Assembly (NCBI GenBank): GCA_002390485.1
Contig: DGPO01000119.1
Span: 1,044-23,759, forward strand
Length of the DNA stretch: 22,716 nt
DNA from: Halieaceae bacterium UBA4438
GTDB lineage: Bacteria; Pseudomonadota; Gammaproteobacteria; Pseudomonadales; Halieaceae
Direction: 5' to 3'
Below are positions 1 through 6,566 of this stretch, in pieces. The notes beneath the pieces were generated by a model, which was not told the DNA's origin, ran no database searches, and worked only from the letters and a program-made list of their open reading frames with translations. Position 1 is the stretch's first letter. The number at the start of each line of letters is the position of its first letter. Made by a program: the position numbers and the translations under genes.

Positions 1-476
1 GGCTCCCAAATTTTTTGCAGTTCAGTGCGCGCGTGCGCTTTACTCCAACCCAGCTGCTCTACCCGGTATTTGTAAAAAAAAGCGGACACTCTCATGTTTG
101 CGGCACAATGCACCCAAATACGCTCGTCGTCACAGCGCTCAAACAAGGCGACAAAGCCATCAAAATCGGCTCGCTTAGGGTCTGTAAACACAACGGGATG
201 GTGGAAGTATCGAATCCCAAGATCCGCGAGCACCTCGTCTTCGTTACCTAACGCATTTTCGTGGTTCTTGGGCGCCAGATTAATAACAGTGGTGTAGCCC
301 TTGGCTTGGATAAGACGAAACTGTTCTTGTGTGGGCTGGCCCGATGTCGCGGTTCGCTCATCAAGCTGAAGGTAATTGAAAATATCCTCGAGCTTATCCG
401 CAGGACCCTCAAGCCCCAGACGCTGGCGAACGCGCGTCCCAAGGTAGCCAAGCGTCGTGCTGAACGTATTCGTCAT
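1..476 (-). CDS. Protein tyrosine phosphatase-like protein (partial, runs off window)
   Basis: The frame is open from an ATG at 474-476 to the window edge, giving 158 residues without the C-terminus. GGGGAG about 5 bases upstream supports the start. The protein resembles small single-domain phosphatase-family proteins of the DSP/DUF442 kind: a segment reading TSGQPTQEQFRLI near residue 44, a strand TVINLAP near 63, and a P-loop-like VHCAANMRVSAF at 122-133. The general cysteine phosphatase signature is HCX5R, but here only four residues lie between C124 and R129, so the loop is one residue short. Phosphatase activity is therefore uncertain, although the fold assignment looks sound. The cupin gene lies 59 bases upstream on the same strand and may share a transcript. 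Confidence 0.75.
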   Translation of the reverse strand, partial: MTNTFSTTLGYLGTRVRQRLGLEGPADKLEDIFNYLQLDERTATSGQPTQEQFRLIQAKGYTTVINLAPKNHENALGNEDEVLADLGIRYFHHPVVFTDPKRADFDGFVALFERCDDERIWVHCAANMRVSAFFYKYRVEQLGWSKAHARTELQKIWE

Positions 477-535
477 CGATCTCCCCTGAGCGATCAACCA
501 AGACTCAGCGATCTGTCACCCTCAGGCGTTGAACG

Positions 536-874
536 CTACAAAGTAACGGGTAACGGCTTATTAATCGGTTGCGTCAAGGTTTTAGGGTCGACAGCAAATC
601 CGATGATGGCACTGTAACCCTCGCTTTTTTCGCGGTGAACCACACCCTTTCGACCCACTAACTTGGTTCCGGAGCTGCACGTTCGTGACTCACCACTGTC
701 GACGTCAAATACCGTTAATTCGCCACCAGTAATGAAGGTCATCGAATCAAAGTCATGCCAGTGAAAGTCGTTTTCCTCAGCTGGAAAATCAAATTTCATG
801 GCGACATACCCCGCCGCCTCGCACTGCGTGTAAGCGTCCGCCTCGTCTATGAAAGTTCCAATTCGCTCATCCAT
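536..874 (-). CDS. Small single-domain cupin protein
   Basis: This 112-residue protein fits a one-domain cupin. HWH at 38-40, followed by a glutamate-containing strand (GGELTVFD, 50-57), looks like the first cupin motif, and G-x-VVH with H80 looks like the second. These histidines would bind a metal. The substrate cannot be told; small stand-alone cupins are often sugar- or small-molecule-binding proteins or simple isomerases and dioxygenases. GAGG seven bases before the ATG supports the start. No signal peptide is seen, so it is probably cytoplasmic. It precedes the phosphatase-like gene on the same strand. Confidence 0.7.
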   Translation of the reverse strand: MDERIGTFIDEADAYTQCEAAGYVAMKFDFPAEENDFHWHDFDSMTFITGGELTVFDVDSGESRTCSSGTKLVGRKGVVHREKSEGYSAIIGFAVDPKTLTQPINKPLPVTL

Positions 875-993
875 GATTTGCCTCTATCTTCACGTTATTG
901 GTTAGTGAGTGTGGCACAAGTGTGACGCCTCACTCCACACAAAAACGCAGGCGAATAGGTTTGCGATTGAGTCACTGGTGCAGTGATCTTTAA

Positions 994-1476
994 CTACGAT
1001 ACTGACCTGAGGCGGTAGCATTGAACGAGAACGCCGAGCACGTAGAGACCTAAAAAGCCAAGGTGAAAGCCCTGCAGTAGAGGTGACTCAAACGAATCAA
1101 TAAACGGGTCACCCACCGGTAAACGTCGCAGGAAGTCAGTAATGGCGGGGATCATGTGGAACAAAATGGTCGCGCTGTAAGCGATGGCTTGGAAATACGG
1201 CGACGCCTTACCGAATATTCTAAAGCGCTCAAGGATAAACCCGCCGAGCGCGGCCCCGAGGGTTAAGATCGCAAGAATATGTGCAACCCCGAAACCACCT
1301 TGGTTGTAAATCCCAAGGGCGGACCCGGCGACAATAACGGTAACCAGAAGGTAGGCGGCACCCTCTTTGTCGGTGGAGCGGATGAATGAGTATCGATAAA
1401 TCGAAACGATCGCCAACAGCAGTGCTGCGATCCCCATAATCGTATGAAACCAACCCAGAAGTGTCATTGCTGGCAC
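994..1476 (-). CDS. Multi-pass membrane protein of unknown function
   Basis: The 160-residue product is strongly hydrophobic, with about five membrane segments near residues 6-25, 40-57, 63-83, 93-112 and 135-155. Histidines occur in or near helices (H11, H66, H106, H137), and the spacing recalls DUF2306-type membrane proteins, but I do not recognise the family with certainty. The start is a GTG at 1474-1476 preceded by GGGGGA at a 6-base spacing; an ATG three codons further in has a poorer spacing. A smaller membrane protein gene lies 33 bases upstream on the same strand, so the two are probably co-transcribed. Confidence 0.65.
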   Translation of the reverse strand: MPAMTLLGWFHTIMGIAALLLAIVSIYRYSFIRSTDKEGAAYLLVTVIVAGSALGIYNQGGFGVAHILAILTLGAALGGFILERFRIFGKASPYFQAIAYSATILFHMIPAITDFLRRLPVGDPFIDSFESPLLQGFHLGFLGLYVLGVLVQCYRLRSVS

Positions 1477-1509
1477 GTGTATTCCCCCAAAAGCGCAAAG
1501 GCTGCGCGG

Positions 1510-1776
1510 CTATAGTTTTTTAAATTTATAAAATAGTGCTAAAAAAAGACTGCTCAACGCCGCTATTCCAATATTGGAAAAAATACGTCCCCAGTCCAAA
1601 CCTGAATAATCAATCCACAGCATGACTAAGCACCCAAAGGGCACAAATGCGATCAAAAACTGCTTGGTCCGGGGCGAACTGTTGCGCACTTCTCCCGCGG
1701 CCCAAAAGATAGGAATATAGACCGTGAGTAGGCAAATAACGGCGAGCGCAAAGTGGTAGTAAGGTGATAGATCCAT
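1510..1776 (-). CDS. Small membrane protein (88 aa)
   Basis: The predicted product has three hydrophobic stretches (about 7-26, 41-56 and 65-82) separated by short charged loops, and ends in a lysine-rich tail (FYKFKKL). No family is recognised. It lies 33 bases upstream of the other membrane protein gene, on the same strand. The ribosome binding site is not convincing: one GAGG is 11 bases from the ATG and another lies almost against it. Membrane-protein composition and gene order are the main reasons for believing it is real. Confidence 0.55.
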   Translation of the reverse strand: MDLSPYYHFALAVICLLTVYIPIFWAAGEVRNSSPRTKQFLIAFVPFGCLVMLWIDYSGLDWGRIFSNIGIAALSSLFLALFYKFKKL

Positions 1777-1825
1777 GCCTCATAGTACCTCAAGCGGCAT
1801 GGCTTGTGACGTTAATGCCTCATAG
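1775..1825. repeat. Direct repeat of an 11-mer, 40 bp apart
   Basis: ATGCCTCATAG occurs at 1775-1785 and again at 1815-1825. The first copy overlaps the start codon of the 88-residue membrane protein gene and the second lies in the spacer upstream of it. It could be a binding-site pair or chance; nothing in the sequence decides. Confidence 0.4.
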
Positions 1826-1843
1826 CTAACATCAGAAACACGA

Positions 1844-1858
1844 ATGCGCTAAGCGCAT
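1844..1858. promoter_or_regulatory. Short inverted repeat in divergent spacer
   Basis: ATGCGC, a 3-base loop TAA, then GCGCAT forms a perfect 6-bp stem between the divergent membrane protein (minus) and COQ4-like (plus) genes. There is no U-tract on either side, so it is not a classical terminator. It could be an operator or a stem in a leader RNA. Confidence 0.3.
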
Positions 1859-1949
1859 CGGCCGTCAAATACTCCCTTGACCACTCTGCTTGCTAATCGC
1901 GTCAGAAAACGGCAACGTTATCGCGAGTCACTATGGCAGGGAGTGCACT

Positions 1950-2480
1950 GTGCACCTTGACTACCAGAACCAAGAGAGCGGGCAAACATTGCGCGAGGCG
2001 GTCGACGAGTATCATCGCTACCTTGTGGCGATTGACCGAAAGATTCTTGTGGACTCAAACGCAGTAAAAATCTGGCTGTATCATGACGTCACACACGCAG
2101 TTTTTGGCCACTCAACCAGTATTGAGCAGGAAGCCGCTCTCGACTTTTGGGTTTTGTTTGGCACCAATTTTTCGTGGAAAATGCTCAGAGACTACAGAGA
2201 CATACCGGAGGTTAAAGCGCTAAGTGGCGCGATTATCTCGGAGCTTGGCCTGTCCTTTGTCCCTAAACTGTATTGGCGAAACCGCAAAGTGTTGTGGCGC
2301 GTATTTCGGAACACGCGGCGCATGTCTAAAAAATGGCCGTTTGAGGTGCCATCGGAGTTTCTGGACAGAACGCTTAGCGATCTGCGGAGCGAGTTCGGTA
2401 TCACGCTACTCTCACCTCAGCAAAGAGTTCCCAGCCGACTGACTGAGTTTGACTACTCGATCGTTAGTAATACGCACTGA
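1950..2480 (+). CDS. COQ4-like putative metal-binding protein (ubiquinone biosynthesis family)
   Basis: Counting from the GTG at 1950, the 176-residue protein has H45-D46-x-x-H49 followed by eleven residues and E61, which is the HDxxH-x11-E signature of COQ4 proteins. COQ4 binds zinc and acts in coenzyme Q synthesis. Beyond the motif the sequence has aromatic and basic amphipathic stretches (WKMLRDY, LYWRNRKVLWRVFRN) that could contact a membrane or prenyl chain. The GTG has AGGGAG six bases upstream; a TTG at 1890 in the same frame has no ribosome binding site, so the shorter form is preferred. It is shorter than eukaryotic COQ4 (about 230-270 residues) and has no ubi gene next to it. Family membership rests on one motif and is moderately sure. 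Confidence 0.6.
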   Translation: MHLDYQNQESGQTLREAVDEYHRYLVAIDRKILVDSNAVKIWLYHDVTHAVFGHSTSIEQEAALDFWVLFGTNFSWKMLRDYRDIPEVKALSGAIISELGLSFVPKLYWRNRKVLWRVFRNTRRMSKKWPFEVPSEFLDRTLSDLRSEFGITLLSPQQRVPSRLTEFDYSIVSNTH

Positions 2481-2489
2481 AGTAACCCA

Positions 2490-3455
2490 CTAGGGTGCTG
2501 TGTACCGGTCGTAATACTCCGCGTAGGTGTCAAAAGTAAACCGGCGCGCCTCGGCACCAATTGCACCACTGTCTCCTAGAAACTCAAATGCGTGGTAACA
2601 CCCCTCATAAACGCAATCGCTTACCTCGACCCCCTCTGCTCTTAACCGCGTAACGTAGGTCTGGGTCTCCCAAAAAAATGGGTCTTTACTCCCAACATAC
2701 GTAATTGTTGGAGGTAAGCCCGCGTAGCTGGCGGCACGCGCAGGTGCGGCATACGCATCGAGCTCAACATGACCTCGTCGAACATCCTTAAGGTAGGCGG
2801 CCCAACCCATTCGGTTGAGCGCCGTATCCCAAACCGGCGGATCGATGTTCCGAGCTGGGTCGTCGGGTTGTGTCTCATCGATCATGGGAAAAAAAGGCAT
2901 CTGAAACGCGACGTCGACCTGTCCGGTATCTCTTGCCTTAAGGGCCACCGCCGCCGTCAAACCGCCCCCGGCACTGTGCCCACCGATAATCATTTTATCT
3001 GATCGACAGCCGAGATCATCGGCGTGATCACGCGCCCAGATGAGTGTGTCGTAGCAGTCTTGAAAGCCTCCCGGGTAAGGTCGCGTCTTTGCTTTTCGAT
3101 AATCTGGGGCGACAACAATGCAGGGACGGGTCGCGATGAATTGCTTGATAATCTCAGCCGAGCCCTCGGGTAGACCCATGACGTAGCCACCACCGTGGAA
3201 ATAGACGAAGCACGGTAAGGGCGTGTCGACCGACTTGGGCTTGTAAATTCGGGTGCGAATTTGATAAGCGTCCAGGGAACTCGTGATGAACGCCGTCTCA
3301 CAAGACAGCTCAGGCACATCAGCCCCCACCTCGCGACGTCGCAACCAGTCCACCAAGCGCACAACACCTGGAATCCGCATAAGCTTCGTCCGCCGACGCA
3401 GTGCCGGAATTTGATGTTGAAGCTCAGGGTGGAACTCAGAGACCTTCAGGTGCAT
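2490..3455 (-). CDS. Alpha/beta hydrolase, HSL-type esterase
   Basis: This 321-residue protein has the hormone-sensitive-lipase layout: oxyanion-hole HGGG at 87-90, nucleophile elbow GHSAGG with Ser161, a SKDPF turn giving Asp258, and YHAFE giving His288. A cap-like N-terminus rich in basic residues (about 1-45) precedes the core. Such enzymes hydrolyse short- to medium-chain esters; the natural substrate is not evident. The nucleophile context is GHSAG rather than the GDSAG usual in HSL enzymes. AAAGGAA eight bases before the ATG supports the start. It is divergent from the two SDR genes and tail-to-tail with the COQ4-like gene. No signal peptide is seen. Confidence 0.88.
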   Translation of the reverse strand: MHLKVSEFHPELQHQIPALRRRTKLMRIPGVVRLVDWLRRREVGADVPELSCETAFITSSLDAYQIRTRIYKPKSVDTPLPCFVYFHGGGYVMGLPEGSAEIIKQFIATRPCIVVAPDYRKAKTRPYPGGFQDCYDTLIWARDHADDLGCRSDKMIIGGHSAGGGLTAAVALKARDTGQVDVAFQMPFFPMIDETQPDDPARNIDPPVWDTALNRMGWAAYLKDVRRGHVELDAYAAPARAASYAGLPPTITYVGSKDPFFWETQTYVTRLRAEGVEVSDCVYEGCYHAFEFLGDSGAIGAEARRFTFDTYAEYYDRYTAP

Positions 3456-3475
3456 GAGACGTTTCCTTTCGTGCG

Positions 3476-3500
3476 GACTTTTGCTTCAGACTTTTGCTTC
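3476..3500 (-). repeat. Tandem 13-bp duplication in esterase leader
   Basis: GACTTTTGCTTC occurs twice with a 13-base period (3476-3487 and 3489-3500). It lies between the esterase Shine-Dalgarno sequence and an AT-rich TATATAAC element at about 3507-3514 (read on the minus strand) that may be its -10 box. It probably falls in the 5' leader. Confidence 0.5.
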
Positions 3501-3614
3501 TAGCTTGTTATATACAACCACTAACGCGATCGATTTGTAAGCACATGTTCTTGATTTCTGTCTCGGTGAGCGACATCGTAAAGGGCTCCCTTCCAAGCGA
3601 ATAAGAGAAATACG

Positions 3615-4394
3615 ATGTCTGATTACCCTCTGCCCAATATTTCAACCGACCTAACCGGTCAGGTCGCGTTCGTCACAGGAACGACATCCGGACTCGGCCG
3701 TCGATTTGCCAAAGTATTGGCCGCCTGCGGTGCGAGGGTGGCCATCACCGGACGCAGAGTCGAGCGTTTAAATGCGCTTGCCGAAGAGATACGCGCATCG
3801 GGTGGAATCTGTGAGCCCATTGTTATCGACATGACCTCTCGAGCGAGTATTCGCGAGGCACTCGCGAAAGCACAAGAGACACTCGGTACGGTACAGATAC
3901 TGGTCAACAATGCCGGTATACCGGATGCGGAACGCGCCGTAAAAATGTCAGATGAGCTGACTGACGCGGTCTTTGACACCAATCTCATCGGTCCGTGGGT
4001 CTTGTCCTGTGAAGTCGCCAAACCACTGATTGAGCAGGGGTTATCCGGGCGAATTGTGAATATTGCTTCCGTCGCCGCATTTAATATCTCAGGTGCTATT
4101 GCAAGCACGCTCTACTCGACAACCAAGAGTGCGGTGGTTCGAATGACCGAGTCACATGCCGTCGAATGGGCTCGAAATCACATCAACGTGAATTGCATTG
4201 CGCCGGGCGCTTTTTCGAGTGAAATGATGGACGGTATGCTTTCTCGGGTTGGTGATATATCTCAAGGGTTCCCACGAAAACGCATTTGCGACCCCGCGCA
4301 AATGGACAGCACCCTACTCTTTTTGGTCTCACCGGCCTCCGAATGTGTCACGGGCACCGTGATTAAAATTGACGACGGGCAGGGTCCGCGATAA
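3615..4394 (+). CDS. Short-chain dehydrogenase/reductase (SDR) 1
   Basis: This is a complete 259-residue classical SDR. The nucleotide-binding motif TGTTSGLG is at 21-28, NNAG at 98-101, and the catalytic set is Ser152, Tyr167 and Lys171 (YSTTK). Basic residues after the second strand (GRR, 46-48) suggest NADP(H), an inference. After the active site, the PG motif (197-198) and C-terminal TG..I.IDDG are as expected for the fold. The substrate is unknown. The stop codon shares one base with the start of the next SDR gene (TAATG), so the two should be translationally coupled. AGAG lies about 7 bases upstream of the ATG. Confidence 0.9.
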   Translation: MSDYPLPNISTDLTGQVAFVTGTTSGLGRRFAKVLAACGARVAITGRRVERLNALAEEIRASGGICEPIVIDMTSRASIREALAKAQETLGTVQILVNNAGIPDAERAVKMSDELTDAVFDTNLIGPWVLSCEVAKPLIEQGLSGRIVNIASVAAFNISGAIASTLYSTTKSAVVRMTESHAVEWARNHINVNCIAPGAFSSEMMDGMLSRVGDISQGFPRKRICDPAQMDSTLLFLVSPASECVTGTVIKIDDGQGPR

Positions 4395-5119
4395 TGAGCT
4401 TAGTGAACGCATTGAATTTTTCTGACAAACGGGTACTGGTCTGCGGCGGATCCGACGGTATCGGCTATGGCATCGCTACGGCGTTTCATCACGCAGGTGC
4501 TGAGGTCTCAGTGACAGGCACCAAAGAGCAAGGGCAGTACGACAACGATTTTTCAGCGTTTACCTTCTACCGACTCGATGTGCGCAATGAAGCCGAGATC
4601 ACGAGCCTGGCGCAACGCATCGATACACTCGATGTCTTAGTCAACTGCGTGGGTGCTGTGCTCTGGAAAAAAGGTGAGTTTGAGCGGCAAGGCTTCGAGC
4701 AAATCCTGAGCATTAATCTCTCGGGTGCAATGCAACTGTGTACGGAATTTTACGACCACCTTGTAAAAACGCAGGGGTCAATTGTTCACCTTGATTCCGT
4801 CGTGTCGATTAACGCCGCGGTCAATAATCCCGCCTACAGCGCCAGCAAGGCAGGATTGGTGCAGCTAACACGCGCACTGGCCAAAAAATGGGGCCCCTCA
4901 GGAGTAAGAGTCAACACCGTTGCCCCTGGCATGGTGCCGACAAAAATGACAGCCAACCAGTCAAGTCCTGAGCACGAAGCGCAGTTCGGTCAAACCAACC
5001 CCATTGCCCGCTTTGGGACGCCACAGGACATCGCAGGCGGCGTGTTATTCCTCGCATCACCCATGGCGGCCTATGTCACAGGACAACAACTCGTCATCGA
5101 CGGAGGACTGACACTGTAA
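4394..5119 (+). CDS. Short-chain dehydrogenase/reductase (SDR) 2
   Basis: The product is a second classical SDR of 241 residues. The cofactor motif is GGSDGIG at 18-24, NCVG at 84-87 replaces the usual NNAG, and the catalytic residues are Ser135, Tyr148 and Lys152 (YSASK). The C-terminal YVTGQQLVIDGG is typical of the FabG-like group. The ATG overlaps the stop of the first SDR by one base, so the pair forms an operon. Two different SDRs made together may carry out successive or opposite oxidoreductions on one substrate, which is inference. The next gene is tail-to-tail, four bases away. Confidence 0.9.
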   Translation: MSLVNALNFSDKRVLVCGGSDGIGYGIATAFHHAGAEVSVTGTKEQGQYDNDFSAFTFYRLDVRNEAEITSLAQRIDTLDVLVNCVGAVLWKKGEFERQGFEQILSINLSGAMQLCTEFYDHLVKTQGSIVHLDSVVSINAAVNNPAYSASKAGLVQLTRALAKKWGPSGVRVNTVAPGMVPTKMTANQSSPEHEAQFGQTNPIARFGTPQDIAGGVLFLASPMAAYVTGQQLVIDGGLTL

Positions 5120-5123
5120 GGTC

Positions 5124-5573
5124 TCACCCCATAAAGTTGCGCAGCGCATAAGAGCCCAGGGTCTCGGCGACAACGGTGCCGTTAGCATCGGTCAACACGG
5201 CTTTTTGTTGGAAGTCGTATCGCCCCGTCTCCTCTAGCTTGGCATTCATTTCCACCGCCTGCTCGACGCTAAAATACGCAGTGGCAACGATGTCGGTCAT
5301 CGCCGGGGCTTTGAAGTCGATTTTCAAGTCACGCACAACCGGCTGGAACTTTCTCGGATTGTCTAAGTACCGTGCGGTAATTAACCCCCCTAGAAACTCC
5401 CCGAGGGCGAATAATGCGCCGGCGTGCATAATGCCAATGTGATTACCCGAGTCCGGTGTATTGGGAATAGAGGCCTTGAACACCCCCTCCTCGGCTTCGA
5501 GGACGCTTAATCCGAGAAACCCATAAATTGGGCAGTTTTTCTTGCAGCCTGCTTCGAAGGCAACTAAATCCAT
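5124..5573 (-). CDS. Hotdog-fold thioesterase-like protein (DUF4442/PaaI type)
   Basis: The 149-residue product fits a single-hotdog-domain protein: the central helix region reads HIGIMHAGALFALGE, with H and G residues at the usual active-site region, followed by a long strand set ending GSYALRNF. Related proteins hydrolyse acyl-CoA or acyl-ACP thioesters; the acyl substrate is not evident. A longer frame begins at 5582, but the AAGGA sequence overlaps that ATG and stands eight bases before the second ATG (5571-5573), which is chosen. It is convergent with the SDR operon and divergent from the Nudix gene. A 164-base spacer with no clear signal separates it from the Nudix gene. Confidence 0.8.
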   Translation of the reverse strand: MDLVAFEAGCKKNCPIYGFLGLSVLEAEEGVFKASIPNTPDSGNHIGIMHAGALFALGEFLGGLITARYLDNPRKFQPVVRDLKIDFKAPAMTDIVATAYFSVEQAVEMNAKLEETGRYDFQQKAVLTDANGTVVAETLGSYALRNFMG

Positions 5574-5737
5574 TGCGCACATCCTTAATTTGACTTTAAC
5601 CCTGTTTATGCGGCTAGATTCTCACGCCCGTAGCCCAACTGGCAATCACGAGCCGACAGCGATTGAACCGCACCGATCAGATCTGCGGCAGGGTGATTGA
5701 TTGGCGGCATGGCATTTTCTGACACGGATACAGCGCG

Positions 5738-6484
5738 ATGCGGCGATACGGCACCACACCTGGAAAGCCAGAAGAGTACCGGCAAGGCAGTGACAAAGCA
5801 GTACGTCCTAAAGACGCCGCCACGCTGATCATTGTCAATCAAGAGGCCCGCGAGCCTCGGCTCTTGCTGGGAAAGCGGTCCATGAAGCATAAGTTCATGC
5901 CCGGCAAGTTCGTTTTTCCCGGTGGCCGACTTGATTACATCGATCAGCGCATCAACGTACCCACAGAACTCGCGCCACCCGTAATGGAGCGACTCAAAAA
6001 GGAAGTCTCGGTAAAGGTGTCCAATGCCAAGCTCAAAGGGCTCGCGCTTGCCGCCATTCGAGAGACCTTCGAGGAAACGGGCCTTGTTGTCGGTAGGCCC
6101 ACCTCGGTACGCGTCAACACCTCTCATTCCAGCTGGCGCGACTACTTTGGGCACGCGGTCCTCCCGCCACTTGAAGAGATGGACTTTATCGCGCGCGCAA
6201 TCACACCGCCCTATCGCACACGGCGCTTTGATACACGTTTTTTCATGGTCCATGGAGACACGCTGCATTCCGATCCGAGTCAGGTTTCAAGCGCTTCAGG
6301 GGAGTTATTGAACTTACACTGGTTAACGCTCGATGAGGCGCGGCAGACCGACCTACCCGCGATCACGCGAATGGTGATTGATGTCGTTGAGACGCGATTG
6401 ACGTTGTCACGAAAACAGCAGCAGGAAGCGCCCGCGCCGTTTGTTCGAAATGCCAGATCTCAATGGGTGAACTCCAATCTTTAA
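5738..6484 (+). CDS. Nudix hydrolase, NUDT19/NUDT7-like with split Nudix box
   Basis: This 248-residue protein has the Nudix elements FPGGRLD (60-66) and AAIRETFEETGLVVG (105-119), the second giving the RExxEExGU core. In a standard Nudix box the glycine and the REx core are about 14 residues apart; here about 44 residues separate them, so the box holds an insertion of about 30 residues. NUDT19 (RP2)-type enzymes also have an insertion at this place and act on CoA derivatives, so CoA or acyl-CoA is a reasonable substrate guess. An in-frame TGA at 5720 rules out longer starts. The ribosome binding site is weak. The acyl-metabolism neighbours fit a CoA-related role, by inference. Confidence 0.85.
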   Translation: MRRYGTTPGKPEEYRQGSDKAVRPKDAATLIIVNQEAREPRLLLGKRSMKHKFMPGKFVFPGGRLDYIDQRINVPTELAPPVMERLKKEVSVKVSNAKLKGLALAAIRETFEETGLVVGRPTSVRVNTSHSSWRDYFGHAVLPPLEEMDFIARAITPPYRTRRFDTRFFMVHGDTLHSDPSQVSSASGELLNLHWLTLDEARQTDLPAITRMVIDVVETRLTLSRKQQQEAPAPFVRNARSQWVNSNL

Positions 6485-6566
6485 CTAATTCAGACGACGC
6501 GCCACAGTGGCATAAACTGCGCCAGTACCCCACTCTCGGGTAGGTTTACGAAAAATAAGAGTGCGC

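Noticed and set aside
972..986. TCACTG-GTG-CAGTGA inverted repeat as a terminator of the membrane protein genes
   Set aside because: The 6-bp stem is weak and is not followed by a U-tract on the minus strand.
1890..1949. Longer TTG-started form of the COQ4-like gene
   Set aside because: No ribosome binding site precedes the TTG, while the GTG at 1950 has AGGGAG at a six-base spacing.
3659..4108. 149-residue minus-strand frame
   Set aside because: Antisense shadow of the first SDR gene, serine- and alanine-rich without motifs.
5606..6268. 220-residue open frame on the minus strand
   Set aside because: It lies opposite the Nudix gene, has a composition without domain motifs and no ribosome binding site; the plus-strand frame carries the Nudix core.
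6501..6511. GCCAC-A-GTGGC palindrome before the molybdoenzyme gene
   Set aside because: Too short and isolated to call an operator or terminator.
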